This document shows, piece by piece, positions 37,530 through 46,905 of a stretch of 64,000 bases of DNA. The stretch covers positions 100,001 through 164,000 of the forward strand of contig NZ_JAHKKS010000003.1 in NCBI RefSeq assembly GCF_019737615.1, in the 5' to 3' direction. Source of the stretch: Sphingobium xanthum. Its GTDB lineage: Bacteria; Pseudomonadota; Alphaproteobacteria; Sphingomonadales; Sphingomonadaceae. The notes under the pieces were generated by a model. That model had not been told where the DNA came from, made no database searches, and saw only the letters and a program-made list of their open reading frames with translations. Positions within the stretch are counted from its first letter, which is position 1. The number at the start of each line of letters is the position of its first letter. Both the position numbers and the translations under genes were made by a program.

Positions 37530-40500
37530 GTGACGAGCGAGCGCTGGCAATTCTGGGTCGATCGCGGCGGAACCTTTACCGACGTGATCGCGCGTGCGCC
37601 GGACGGCAGGATCGTGACCGCCAAGCTGCTGTCGGAGAACCCCGAAGCCTATCGCGATGCCGCCGTCGCGGCGATGCGGCAGATCATGAACGTGCCGCAC
37701 GGCCCACTGCCGGCCGCCGACATGCGCGTCGGCACGACGGTCGCGACCAATGCGCTGCTGGAGCATAAGGGCGAGCCGGCGCTGCTGGTGACGACGCGCG
37801 GCTTCGGCGATGCGCTGCGAATCGGCTATCAGGAGCGGCCGGCCCTGTTCGCGCGGCACATCGTCAAGCCCGAGCCGGTGCATGCCGCCGTGATGGAAGT
37901 CGCCGAGCGCGTGACGGCGGCAGGCGATGTGATCCTGCCGCTGGACATCGACGCCGCACGCGCCGGCCTGCAAGCCGCGTTCGACCGGGGCCTGCGCGCC
38001 GTCGCCATCGTCCTCATGCATGGCTATCGCTACCCCGCGCACGAGGCCCGGCTTGCGCAGATCGCGCGCGAGATCGGCTTTCCGCAGATATCGGTGAGCC
38101 ATGAGGTCGCACCGCTCATCAAGCTGGTCGGGCGTGGTGACACGACCCTCATCGACGCCTATCTCTCCCCCGTTCTGCGTCGCTATGTCGAGGCGCTGCG
38201 CGCGGAGGCCGGGAGCGACGTGAGGGCGCTGTTCATGCAGTCGAACGGCGGCCTGACCGATGCCGCGACCTTTCAGGGCAAGGACGCGATCCTGTCCGGC
38301 CCGGCGGGCGGCATTGTCGGCATGGCGCAGACGGCGAAAGCGGCGGGATTCGCCCATGTGATCGGCTTCGACATGGGCGGCACCTCGACCGATGTGTCGC
38401 ATTTTGCCGGCCGCTATGAGCGCGACAGCGATACGATGATCGCGGGGGCGCGGATCCGGACGCCGATCATGCGCATCCACACGGTGGCGGCAGGCGGCGG
38501 GTCGCTTTGCGGGTTCGATGGCACGCGCTTCTTCGTCGGGCCGCAATCGGCAGGCGCGGTCCCCGGCCCGGTCTGCTACCGGCGCGGCGGGCCGCTAACT
38601 GTCACCGATTGCAACGTGATGCTCGGGAAGATCGTGCCGCATCATTTCCCGGCCGTGTTCGGCCCGGCCGGCGATCAGCCGCTCGATGCGGATGTCGTGG
38701 CCGGGAAATTCGCCGCGCTTGCCGACGAGGTGGCGCACAAGACCGGCCGCACCCTCGCGCCCGAGCAGATCGCCGAGGGCTTCATCGCCATCGCCGTCGC
38801 CAACATGGCGAACGCGATCAAGACCATCTCGGTCCAGCGCGGCCATGACGTCTCGCGCTACACGCTCGCCTGCTTCGGCGGCGCGGGCGGGCAGCATGCC
38901 TGCCTCGTCGCCGACGCACTCGGCATGGACCGCGTCATGATCCACCCGCTCGCCGGCGTGCTCTCCGCCTATGGCATGGGCCTCGCCGACCGGCGCGAGT
39001 TGCGCGAGCTGACCGTGGCGCTCTCGCTCGACACCACGACCGGACCGGCGGAGCTGGACGCCTCGATCACCGCGCTGGGCCTCGCCGCCGACGCCGCGAT
39101 GCGCGCGCAAGGCGTGCAGACGCCACTGCGCCGCGAGGCCGCCGTGCTGCTGCGCCTCGAAGGCACCGACAGCCTGATCGAAGTCCCGCACGGCCCGCTC
39201 CCTACGATGAAAGCCGCGTTCGAGGCCGCCTATCGCGAGCGCTTCGGCTTCGTGGGGACGGCGCCGCTCATTGCCGAGACGATCCGGGTGGAGGCCATCG
39301 CGCCCGGCGAGACCGACGCGCTGCTCGAGCTGCCCCTGCCATCGACATCCGGCCCGCCGGTCGAAACACTCTCCTGCTTCATGGCCGGCGAGGCCCGCCC
39401 GACGCCCCTGTACGTCCGCGCAAAGCTCGCCATCGGCTTCGAGGCGGAAGGCCCCGCGATCATCGTCGATCCGGTCTCGACCACGATCGTCGAGCCGGGC
39501 TGGCGCGCGCGAGTCGATGCGCAGGGCAATCTCATCCTCACCCGCCATCTGCCGCGCGCGAGTGAGGCGACCGGCGGCACCGACGCCGACCCAGTCCGCC
39601 TCGAGATCATGGGCGGCCTGTTCATGGCCATTGCCGAGGAAATGGGCGCCGCACTCCAGCACAGCGCTTCCTCGGTCAACATCCGCGAACGGCTGGATTT
39701 CTCCTGCGCGCTGTTCGATGCGCAGGGCAATCTCGTCGCAAATGCGCCGCATATGCCGGTGCATCTGGGATCGATGGGCGAGAGCGTCCGCACGATCCTG
39801 CGCCGGCGGGGCGACGGCAGCGATGGGCGCGGTCTCAAGCCCGGCGATGCCTATGCGCTCAATGCCCCCTATGAAGGCGGCACGCATCTGCCGGACATCA
39901 CCGTCGTCATGCCGGTCTTCCTCGACAAGGTGGCGCCGGCCCCCGCCTATTTCGTCGCCGCGCGCGGGCACCATTCGGACATTGGCGGGATCACGCCCGG
40001 CTCGATGCCGCCGGACAGTATATCGGTCGAAGAGGAAGGCGTCCTCCTCGACAATGTGCTGATCGTCAGCGACGGCCGCTTCCTCGATGCGGATATCTCC
40101 GCCCTGCTCGCGTCCGGCCCTTATCCCTCCCGCAACATCCCCCAGAATCTCGCCGATCTGAAAGCGCAGGTCGCTGCCTGCGCCAAGGGCGCGGCGGAGC
40201 TACGCCGGATCAGCGCGGAGCAGGGCGCCGATGTCGTCGCCGCCTATATGGGCCATTGCCAGGCCCAGGCCGAGGAGGCCGTCCGCCGCCTGATCTCGCG
40301 GCTGGAGGACGGCAGCTTCCGTTATGCGATGGACAATGGCGCGGAAGTCGCCGTCGCGGTCCGCGTGGATCGCAAAGCCCGCGCCGCGACCATCGACTTC
40401 ACCGGCACCAGCGCGCAGCTCCCCGGCAATTTCAACGCCCCGCTGCCCGTCGTCCGCGCCGCCGCGCTCTATGTGCTGCGCACCATGCTCGACGATCCCA

Positions 40501-41132
40501 TCCCCATGAACGAAGGTTGCCTGCGGCCGATCACGCTGATCGTACCGGAAGGATCCATGCTGCATCCCCGCCATCCCGCCGCCGTCGTCGCCGGCAATGT
40601 CGAGACCAGCCAGGTCGTGACCGACGCTCTGTTCGGCGCGCTCGGCGCCATGGCGGCGGCGCAGGGCACGATGAACAACTTCACCTTCGGCAACGCACGG
40701 CATCAATATTATGAGACGATCGCCGGCGGCTCCGGCGCCGGGCCGGATTTCGACGGTACGAATGTCGTCCAGACGCACATGACCAACAGCCGCCTCACCG
40801 ATCCCGAAATCCTGGAAACGCGCTTCCCCGTGCTGCTCGAAGCCTTTGCCATCCGCACCGGCTCCGGCGGCGCGGGCGCGCGCAAGGGCGGCGACGGCGC
40901 GATCCGCCGCATCCGCTTCCTGGAGAAGATGACCGCCGGAATCCTCTCGAACCGCCGCAGCATCGCCCCCTTCGGCCTCGCTGGCGGTGAACCGGGGGCA
41001 CTCGGCATCAACCGCGTCGAGCGCGCGGACGGCTCGGCGGAGACGCTCGGCGCGACGGCGGCGGTCGAGGTCGGGCCGGGCGATGTGTTCGTGATCGAGA
41101 CGCCCGGTGGCGGGGGGTTCGCCGTCGCATGA
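37530..41132 (+). CDS. Fused hydantoinase A/B family protein, probable 5-oxoprolinase
   Basis: ATP-driven 5-oxoprolinase turns pyroglutamate into glutamate. The 1200-residue protein is a HyuA-HyuB fusion of the eukaryotic-OPLAH type. The HyuA N-terminus is FWVDRGGTFTDVIARAPDGR; the ASKHA-like middle has HVIGFDMGGTSTDVSHFAGR and GGGSLCGFDG; HyuB starts near residue 690 (MGGLFMAIAEEMGAALQHSA) and has RGHHSDIGGITPGSMPP and GGSGAGPDFDGTNVVQTHMT. It starts at GTG 37530 after GCGAGG. DUF969, DUF979 and DUF2891 genes follow, supporting 5-oxoproline rather than hydantoin as substrate. Confidence 0.9.
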   Translation: MTSERWQFWVDRGGTFTDVIARAPDGRIVTAKLLSENPEAYRDAAVAAMRQIMNVPHGPLPAADMRVGTTVATNALLEHKGEPALLVTTRGFGDALRIGYQERPALFARHIVKPEPVHAAVMEVAERVTAAGDVILPLDIDAARAGLQAAFDRGLRAVAIVLMHGYRYPAHEARLAQIAREIGFPQISVSHEVAPLIKLVGRGDTTLIDAYLSPVLRRYVEALRAEAGSDVRALFMQSNGGLTDAATFQGKDAILSGPAGGIVGMAQTAKAAGFAHVIGFDMGGTSTDVSHFAGRYERDSDTMIAGARIRTPIMRIHTVAAGGGSLCGFDGTRFFVGPQSAGAVPGPVCYRRGGPLTVTDCNVMLGKIVPHHFPAVFGPAGDQPLDADVVAGKFAALADEVAHKTGRTLAPEQIAEGFIAIAVANMANAIKTISVQRGHDVSRYTLACFGGAGGQHACLVADALGMDRVMIHPLAGVLSAYGMGLADRRELRELTVALSLDTTTGPAELDASITALGLAADAAMRAQGVQTPLRREAAVLLRLEGTDSLIEVPHGPLPTMKAAFEAAYRERFGFVGTAPLIAETIRVEAIAPGETDALLELPLPSTSGPPVETLSCFMAGEARPTPLYVRAKLAIGFEAEGPAIIVDPVSTTIVEPGWRARVDAQGNLILTRHLPRASEATGGTDADPVRLEIMGGLFMAIAEEMGAALQHSASSVNIRERLDFSCALFDAQGNLVANAPHMPVHLGSMGESVRTILRRRGDGSDGRGLKPGDAYALNAPYEGGTHLPDITVVMPVFLDKVAPAPAYFVAARGHHSDIGGITPGSMPPDSISVEEEGVLLDNVLIVSDGRFLDADISALLASGPYPSRNIPQNLADLKAQVAACAKGAAELRRISAEQGADVVAAYMGHCQAQAEEAVRRLISRLEDGSFRYAMDNGAEVAVAVRVDRKARAATIDFTGTSAQLPGNFNAPLPVVRAAALYVLRTMLDDPIPMNEGCLRPITLIVPEGSMLHPRHPAAVVAGNVETSQVVTDALFGALGAMAAAQGTMNNFTFGNARHQYYETIAGGSGAGPDFDGTNVVQTHMTNSRLTDPEILETRFPVLLEAFAIRTGSGGAGARKGGDGAIRRIRFLEKMTAGILSNRRSIAPFGLAGGEPGALGINRVERADGSAETLGATAAVEVGPGDVFVIETPGGGGFAVA

Positions 41133-41221
41133 TCCGCCTCTCGTCATACATGCGAAAGCTGGTATCTCAGGAGCAATGAGACCCAGCATCTGGGGTGACG
41201 ATCGACGGGGCAAGCTAAACA

Positions 41222-41908
41222 ATGTGGGTTCTCCTTGGCATTGCGGTGATCGTCGCGGGCTTCATGCTGCGCTTCAATCCGCTGCTCGTCATTATGGCCT
41301 CGGTGCTGACGACGGGCCTTGCCGCCGGGCTCGATCCGGTCGCGATCGTCTCGGCATTCGGCAAGGCGTTCAATGACACGCGCTATGTCAGTATCGTCTG
41401 GATCGTCCTGCCGGTGATCGGCCTGCTCGAGGCATTCGGCCTGCAGGAGCGGGCGAAGGGGGTGATCGGCGGCCTCAAGGGCGCGACCGTTGGCCGTCTG
41501 CTCGCCGGCTATCTGCTGCTGCGGCAGGCGACGGCGGCCATGGGCCTCACATCAGTCGCCGGCCATGCGCAGACCGTCCGCCCGCTCGTGGCCCCAATGG
41601 CGCAGGCGGCGGCCGAGACGCAGGCCGGTGAGATCAGCGAGGCGGAGCGCGAGGAGATCAAGGCCTGGTCCGCCGCGACGGACAATGTGGGGCTGTTCTT
41701 CGGCGAGGACATCTTCCTCGCGATCGGCTCGATCCTGCTGATCGTCGGCCTGCTCGATCAATATGGCATCCACCTCCAGCCCTTCCAGCTCTCGGTCTGG
41801 GCGATCCCCACCGCCATCGCGGCCTTCCTCATCCACGGCTTCCGGCTCTGGCGGCTCGATCGCCGGATGCGCGCGGGGCCGACGGCGAGTGGGGGACCCA
41901 CGGAATGA
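41222..41908 (+). CDS. DUF969 family membrane protein, probable 5-oxoproline transporter subunit
   Basis: 228 residues with about five membrane helices (LGIAVIVAGFMLRFNPLLVI, VWIVLPVIGLLEAFGL, LLAGYLLLRQATAAMGL and two near the C-terminus). The conserved loop GLTSVAGHAQTVRPLVAPMA and WSAATDNVGLFFGEDIFLA are DUF969 features. DUF969 and DUF979 are always found together next to pyroglutamate-related genes as I recall, which suggests a two-part permease. It lies 89 bases after the oxoprolinase gene; its stop overlaps the DUF979 start as ATGA. Confidence 0.88.
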   Translation: MWVLLGIAVIVAGFMLRFNPLLVIMASVLTTGLAAGLDPVAIVSAFGKAFNDTRYVSIVWIVLPVIGLLEAFGLQERAKGVIGGLKGATVGRLLAGYLLLRQATAAMGLTSVAGHAQTVRPLVAPMAQAAAETQAGEISEAEREEIKAWSAATDNVGLFFGEDIFLAIGSILLIVGLLDQYGIHLQPFQLSVWAIPTAIAAFLIHGFRLWRLDRRMRAGPTASGGPTE

Positions 41909-42846
41909 TCACGCTCGGCTGGGTCTATATGCTGGCGGGCGCGGCCTTCGCCGCCTTTGCGCTGCTGGGCCTCAAGGACGAGAGCAACCCGAAGCGCTTT
42001 CGCAATACCGCCTTCTGGGGGCTGCTCGCGCTCAGCATGTGGGCGGGGGATGCGCTGGGCGATTTCGGCAATGGCCTGCTCGTGCTGGCTTTGGTCGCCA
42101 TTGCCGGGCTGGGCGGCCTCGGGCGCGGGACGAAGAGCGAGATCGCGCCGGAGGTCCGCGCCGCGCACGCCGCGCGGCTGGGCAATGGCCTGTTCCTCAT
42201 CGCGCTCATCATCCCCGCGACCGCGCTCCTCGGCACGCTCGTCTTCAAGCATCTCCCGGCGCTGTTCGACGTGAAACAGGTAACCCTTATCAGCCTCGCG
42301 CTCGGTGTGCTGATCGCGCTCGGCGTCGGCTATGTGGTCCTGCGCGCAGCGCCCATGCTGCCGCTGGAGCAGGGGCGGCGGCTGATGGATCAGGTCGGCT
42401 GGGCCGCGATCCTGCCGCAGATGCTCGCCAGCCTCGGCGCCGTCTTCGCCATGGCGGGCGTGGGCGAGGCGGTCGGCGGCATCATCCAGCTCGGCATTCC
42501 CGAGGGGAGCCTGCTCGGCGCGGTCATCGCCTATGGCCTCGGCATGGCGCTGTTCACGATGGTGATGGGCAATGCCTTCGCGGCCTTCCCGGTCATGATC
42601 GCCGCCATCGGCATGCCCCTGCTCATCCAGCGCTATGAGGGCGACCCGACCATCATCTGCGCGATCGGCATGCTCGCCGGCTTCTGCGGCACGCTGATGA
42701 CCCCGATGGCGGCCAACTTCAATCTCGTCCCCGCCGCGCTCTTGGAGCTGAAGGACGAGTATGGCGTGATCCGCCGCCAGATCGGCACGGCCCTGCCGCT
42801 GCTGGCGGTGAACATCGCGCTGATTTATTGGCTGGCCTTCCCATGA
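41905..42846 (+). CDS. DUF979 family membrane protein, probable 5-oxoproline transporter subunit
   Basis: 313 residues with about nine membrane helices. Landmarks are the N-terminal WVYMLAGAAFAAFALLGL, the Gly-rich AMAGVGEAVGGIIQLGIPEG, the ALFTMVMGNAFAAFPVMIAA helix and ICAIGMLAGFCGTLMTPMAA. These last two resemble substrate-site loops of DASS-like carriers. It is the obligate partner of DUF969. Both ends overlap neighbouring genes by four bases, so the operon is translationally coupled. Confidence 0.88.
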   Translation: MITLGWVYMLAGAAFAAFALLGLKDESNPKRFRNTAFWGLLALSMWAGDALGDFGNGLLVLALVAIAGLGGLGRGTKSEIAPEVRAAHAARLGNGLFLIALIIPATALLGTLVFKHLPALFDVKQVTLISLALGVLIALGVGYVVLRAAPMLPLEQGRRLMDQVGWAAILPQMLASLGAVFAMAGVGEAVGGIIQLGIPEGSLLGAVIAYGLGMALFTMVMGNAFAAFPVMIAAIGMPLLIQRYEGDPTIICAIGMLAGFCGTLMTPMAANFNLVPAALLELKDEYGVIRRQIGTALPLLAVNIALIYWLAFP

Positions 42847-43841
42847 CCGAACTCACGCACGACCTCGCCGCCCGTTTCGCGCGGCTCACGCTCGGCCATC
42901 TCGGGCGGCAATATCCGTACAAGATGGACCTCGTGCTCAATGGCCCGGAGGATGCGAAGCCGCCGATCGCGCATCACCCGATCTTCCACGGCAGTTTCGA
43001 CTGGCATAGCTGCGTGCATGGCTGGTGGCAGGTCATGCGGCTTGCGCGGCTCTTTCCGGACATGCCGCAGGCGGCCGACATTCGCGCCCGGGCCGATGCG
43101 ATGCTGGTGCCGGAGAAGGTCGCGGGCGAGCGGGCTTTCCTGATGCGGCCCTTCGCTGCGGGTTTCGAGCGGCCTTATGGCTGGGGCTGGCTGCTGGCGC
43201 TGCATCATGAACTGTCGCGGCATGAGGGCCACTCATGGTCAGCGGCGCTTGAGCCGCTGGCGCTGGATTTCGCGGCGCGCTTCCACGCCTTCCTGCCCAA
43301 GCTCACTTATCCGCTGCGCGTCGGCACGCATTTCAACATCGCCTTCGCGCTGGTCCTCACGCTGCGCTGGGCGGAGGGCCGCGATCCGGCGCTGATCGAC
43401 CTTATCCGCGAGCGGAGCCTCGACTGGTTCGGCGAGGACCGCGATTGCCAGGCCTGGGAGCCGGGCGGCGACGAGTTCCTCTCCTCCGCGCTGACCGAGG
43501 CGCTGCTGATGAGCCGACTCCTTCCCGCGACGGACTTCGCGGCGTGGTTCAGTACCTTCCTGCCGCATCTGGCGGACGGGCGACCAATGAGCCTGTTCAC
43601 GCCCGCGGCCGTCTCGGACCGCAGCGACGGCAAGATCGCGCATCTGGACGGGCTCAATCTCTCGCGCGCCTGGTGCTTGCGCGGGATCGCGGCGGCGCTC
43701 GGGCCGGGCGCGGAAGCGACGAGCATCGCGGAGACGCTGGCGCAGCGGCACGTCGCGGCGAGCCTGCCGCATGTCGCTGGCGACTATATGGGCGAGCATT
43801 GGCTGGCGAGCTTCGCCCTGCTCGCCATCGCGGGAGACTGA
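42843..43841 (+). CDS. DUF2891 family protein
   Basis: 332 residues, soluble and helical. PIFHGSFDWHSCVHGWW and FERPYGWGWLLALHHEL are the family signatures, with AWEPGGDEFLSSALTEALLM and LNLSRAWCLRGIA later. The repeated helix pairs and conserved His, Trp and Glu residues look like an (alpha/alpha) toroid with a catalytic pocket, but the activity is not established. I start at ATG 42843, which overlaps the DUF979 stop. Its place downstream of DUF969-DUF979 matches other genomes, where a pyroglutamyl peptidase can also be present; none is seen here. Confidence 0.88.
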   Translation: MTELTHDLAARFARLTLGHLGRQYPYKMDLVLNGPEDAKPPIAHHPIFHGSFDWHSCVHGWWQVMRLARLFPDMPQAADIRARADAMLVPEKVAGERAFLMRPFAAGFERPYGWGWLLALHHELSRHEGHSWSAALEPLALDFAARFHAFLPKLTYPLRVGTHFNIAFALVLTLRWAEGRDPALIDLIRERSLDWFGEDRDCQAWEPGGDEFLSSALTEALLMSRLLPATDFAAWFSTFLPHLADGRPMSLFTPAAVSDRSDGKIAHLDGLNLSRAWCLRGIAAALGPGAEATSIAETLAQRHVAASLPHVAGDYMGEHWLASFALLAIAGD

Positions 43842-43899
43842 GCGTTCGTTAACCACGGGGCGCTATCAAACGCGCTCAGACCAGGGGGACTCGCACGGC

Positions 43900-46200
43900 A
43901 TGAAGCGCCAGACCGGATATTGCGCCACGTTGGCGCTCATGCTGGCACTGACAGGCTGTGGCGGGGGAGGCTCCGGCGGCGTGAGTTCGACACCTGCGCC
44001 GACACCCACGCCGAGCCCGACACCCACGCCGAGTCCGGCTCCCGCGCCAACGCCAACCCCAACGCCGCTCCCTTCAATCGACTTCGACACGGCCGAATAT
44101 CGCCGCTCGAACGGCGCCGTGTTCCACAAGGCGATCACGGCCTATCAGCAGGGCACGAGCGGGGCGGGCGTCATCGTCGGCGTCATCGACAGCGGTCTTT
44201 CGGACCCGCAGGGCGAGTTCACCGGCCGGATAAGCGCGGCGTCGCGCGGCTTCGGCAACAACACGACCTATGCGGACGTGACCGGCCACGGCACAGCCGT
44301 TTCCGGCGTGATCGCGGCTGCACGCAATGAGCGCCACGCGATGGGCGTCGCCTGGGGCGCCACGATCATGGCGCTGCGCACCGACGACCAGAGCGACTGC
44401 GACGACGACGGCTGCACGCACCCGACCGCCGACATCGCCGCCGCCATCGATCACGCCTGGCAGAATGGCGCGAAGATCATCAACATCTCGCTCGGCGGGG
44501 GATCCGGCTCGACCGCCATCCTCCAGGCCGTGAGCCGCGCGACGAGCGCGGGAACCATGATCGTCATCGCCGCGGGGAACAATCCCGATGGCGGAAGCCC
44601 GCTGGTCGCGCCGGACGGACTCGCCCAGTCCATCGCCGACCCGAACTATGGCCACGGCCTCGTCATCATCGCCCCCTCGGTCAACGAGGATGACACGGTG
44701 AGCAGCTTCTCGGCCGGCGTGCGAGGCTTCGAAACGGTGAGCCTGGCGGCGATGGGCAATCGCGTGCTGACCATCGACGAGACCGGCGCGGATTTCCTCT
44801 ATACCGGCACCTCCTTCGCTGTGCCGCAGATCGCGGGCGCGGCCGCCCTGCTCGCCCAGGCCTTCCCCAATCTCACCGGCAAGCAGATCGTCGACCGGCT
44901 ACTGGCGACGGCGCGGGATGTCGGCGCGCCGGGCGCCGATGCGCGCTATGGCGTGGGCGTGCTCGACATCGCCGCCGCCTTCGCGCCGATGGGCTCGCTG
45001 TCGCTGCCGGGAAGCGGAACGCTCGTGACGCCGACGCCGGGCACAACCCTCTCCACGCCGATGGGCGATGTCACGCCGACGGCGATCAGCACGGTAGCGC
45101 TCGACGAGTTGCAACGCGCCTATCGCGTCGATCTGACGCCGCGCTTCTTCGGCCACGGCCCCATCCGGACGCTCGCCTCTGCACTCGACACGGCGCAGCG
45201 CCATGTCGCGACCGGCACGGACGCACTGCGCCTCTCGCTCACCATCGCACCGGGCAAGGAGCATGTCAGCACATCGGGGCCAATGTCGCGCGACGAGGAC
45301 CGGCCGCATCTCCTGTCCGGCACGATCCGCGTGCGGCTCTCGACCCGTTCGAGCGTCGCGTTGGGCATCAACAGCGGACTTGGCGCGCTGGAGACAGCGT
45401 CGGACACCGGTCCGGCGCCGAGCTTCCTGATCGCGCAAAGCAGCTTTTCGGGGCAGCGCTTCGAGATGCGTGCGCGCTCGGCGCTCGCACTGCTGCATGA
45501 TCTCGGACATGGCCTGCAACTGAGCGGCGGGTTCGAAACCGGCGACGTGACCGCCGCGCGGCGTGCCGGCCTGCCCGATCCGGTGCTCGACCGGCCGGCG
45601 CCCTATCATGCGGTATCCTTGTCGCTCGGCCTGCGACGGCGGGCCTTCGGCCTTACCGGTAGCCTCAGCCTGCTCGACGAGCCGGCAAGTGCGCTCGGCG
45701 CCCGGTTCGCACCGGCCTTCGGGGCGCAATCGGCGGGTTCCTTGTTCGCGCGGATTGGGACAAGCCTCGCACCGGCCGACGGTCTCAGGCTTTCCGCAAG
45801 CTGGCAGCGCGGCTGGACGCGCGCCGCAACAGGCGGCGCCTTGCGCGACGGCGGATCGCTCACCAGCCAGAGCTGGTCGGCGGACCTCGCGAAGCGCGGC
45901 CTCTTCACCGACGGCGACTTGCTCGGCCTGCGCATTGCGCAGCCGCTGCGGGTCATCGCCAGCGCCTTCCCGCTCGTGCTGCCCAACGAATGGGACTGGG
46001 AAAGCGCCGTCGCGACACATCGCGTCGTCCCGCTCGATCTCGTGCCGCGTGGCCGACAGCGCGACTATGAGCTGAGCTATGGACGCGGCCTTGGCCCGGG
46101 CTGGCTCGGTGCGAATCTCTATCTGCGCGAGCAAAGCGGCAACATCGCCGCTATCCCGGCCGATGTCGGCATGGCGCTGCGCTGGTCGATGGGTTTCTGA
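43900..46200 (+). CDS. Subtilisin-like (S8) serine protease lipoprotein with autotransporter-like C-terminus
   Basis: 766 residues. A lipoprotein signal (LALMLALTGC, lipidated Cys20) and a Pro/Thr spacer (about 31-58) lead into the S8 domain: Asp97 in VGVIDSGLSD, His130 in GHGTAVSGVI, oxyanion Asn227 in AAGNN and Ser305 in GTSFAVPQIAGAAALLAQ. The last ~300 residues are beta-rich with alternating hydrophobics and end in WSMGF, like an autotransporter barrel. The combination recalls SphB1 of Bordetella, a lipidated subtilisin autotransporter. I start at ATG 43900, preceded by AGGGGGA. Confidence 0.9.
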   Translation: MKRQTGYCATLALMLALTGCGGGGSGGVSSTPAPTPTPSPTPTPSPAPAPTPTPTPLPSIDFDTAEYRRSNGAVFHKAITAYQQGTSGAGVIVGVIDSGLSDPQGEFTGRISAASRGFGNNTTYADVTGHGTAVSGVIAAARNERHAMGVAWGATIMALRTDDQSDCDDDGCTHPTADIAAAIDHAWQNGAKIINISLGGGSGSTAILQAVSRATSAGTMIVIAAGNNPDGGSPLVAPDGLAQSIADPNYGHGLVIIAPSVNEDDTVSSFSAGVRGFETVSLAAMGNRVLTIDETGADFLYTGTSFAVPQIAGAAALLAQAFPNLTGKQIVDRLLATARDVGAPGADARYGVGVLDIAAAFAPMGSLSLPGSGTLVTPTPGTTLSTPMGDVTPTAISTVALDELQRAYRVDLTPRFFGHGPIRTLASALDTAQRHVATGTDALRLSLTIAPGKEHVSTSGPMSRDEDRPHLLSGTIRVRLSTRSSVALGINSGLGALETASDTGPAPSFLIAQSSFSGQRFEMRARSALALLHDLGHGLQLSGGFETGDVTAARRAGLPDPVLDRPAPYHAVSLSLGLRRRAFGLTGSLSLLDEPASALGARFAPAFGAQSAGSLFARIGTSLAPADGLRLSASWQRGWTRAATGGALRDGGSLTSQSWSADLAKRGLFTDGDLLGLRIAQPLRVIASAFPLVLPNEWDWESAVATHRVVPLDLVPRGRQRDYELSYGRGLGPGWLGANLYLREQSGNIAAIPADVGMALRWSMGF

Positions 46201-46210
46201 GCGACGCCCG

Positions 46211-46534
46211 TCAGGGCAGAAAGCGCGCCATGCGCTCCTGAAGCAGGCGGATCAGCTCCGGGTCCATGAACCGATACTTGTCCGGAATATCGAGCGAAAT
46301 AATGCGCTTGCCGTCAAGCGCGCGGCGGAAGCGCGTGCGGATCTTGGCGGCTTGCGGCTTTTCCATGACGAAGATCGTGTCCGCCCAGCGGATCTGCTCG
46401 TCGGAGATCGGATTGTCCGCGTCATGGCCGGTGCCGGCGGATGCCACTTCCAGCCCGTCGATCTGCGCGAAGATCTGCTCAGCGGTCGGGCTGCGCAGCC
46501 GGTTTCGTCCGCAAACGAACAGGTAGCGCTTCAC
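46211..46534 (-). CDS. Short low-molecular-weight tyrosine-phosphatase-like protein
   Basis: 107 residues, about two thirds of the usual LMW-PTP length. The P-loop CX5R is present as CGRNRLRS (Cys8, Arg14), and a possible general-acid Asp lies in FMDPEL near the C-terminus. The basic P-loop (RNRLR instead of the usual LGNICR) is the hallmark of a divergent subfamily. GTG 46534 directly follows the sufA stop, so it is likely the last gene of the suf operon. Substrate unknown; phosphatase or arsenate-reductase-like chemistry are both possible. Confidence 0.85.
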   Translation of the reverse strand: MKRYLFVCGRNRLRSPTAEQIFAQIDGLEVASAGTGHDADNPISDEQIRWADTIFVMEKPQAAKIRTRFRRALDGKRIISLDIPDKYRFMDPELIRLLQERMARFLP

Positions 46535-46894
46535 TCAGACCGTGAAGCTCTCGCCGCAGCCGCAGCTGCCCTTGGCATTGGGATTGTTGAACACGAAGCC
46601 CGCCGCGAAATCGTCCTCGACCCAATCCATGGTCGAGCCGATCAGATACAGCACCGAGGCCGCATCGATGAAGAACGTGCCGCCGGGCGTCTCGATCTTC
46701 TCGTCGAACTTGCCAGCCTCGGTCACGAAATCAACCGAATAAGCGAGGCCTGAGCAGCCACGACGCGGGGTCGAGAGCTTGACGCCGATCGCGTCGGCCG
46801 GCGCCTTGGCCATGAGGTCCGCGACGCGCTGCTCCGCATTCGGCGTCAAGGTGACGGCGGCGGGGCGGGCGCGGGTGGTGGTCGGTGCGTTCAT
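46535..46894 (-). CDS. sufA: A-type iron-sulphur carrier SufA (HesB/IscA family)
   Basis: 119 residues. The three conserved cysteines are in RRGCSGLAY and GSCGCGESF, which together hold an Fe-S cluster for transfer to client proteins. The fold landmarks VTLTPNAEQRVADLM and GTFFIDAASVLYLIGSTMDW are standard. I start at ATG 46892-46894 with AAGGG nine bases upstream; a longer frame upstream is the shadow of sufT. It lies 11 bases after sufT, inside the suf operon. Confidence 0.94.
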   Translation of the reverse strand: MNAPTTTRARPAAVTLTPNAEQRVADLMAKAPADAIGVKLSTPRRGCSGLAYSVDFVTEAGKFDEKIETPGGTFFIDAASVLYLIGSTMDWVEDDFAAGFVFNNPNAKGSCGCGESFTV

Positions 46895-46905
46895 CGTCTC
46901 AACCC

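Noticed and set aside
38595..39974. 459-codon minus-strand frame opposite the oxoprolinase gene.
   Set aside because: Shadow of the HyuA-HyuB fusion, which carries all the expected motifs.
43985..44075. Tandem-like repeats in CCGACACCCACGCCGAG style.
   Set aside because: They encode the Pro/Thr spacer of the S8 protease, in frame.
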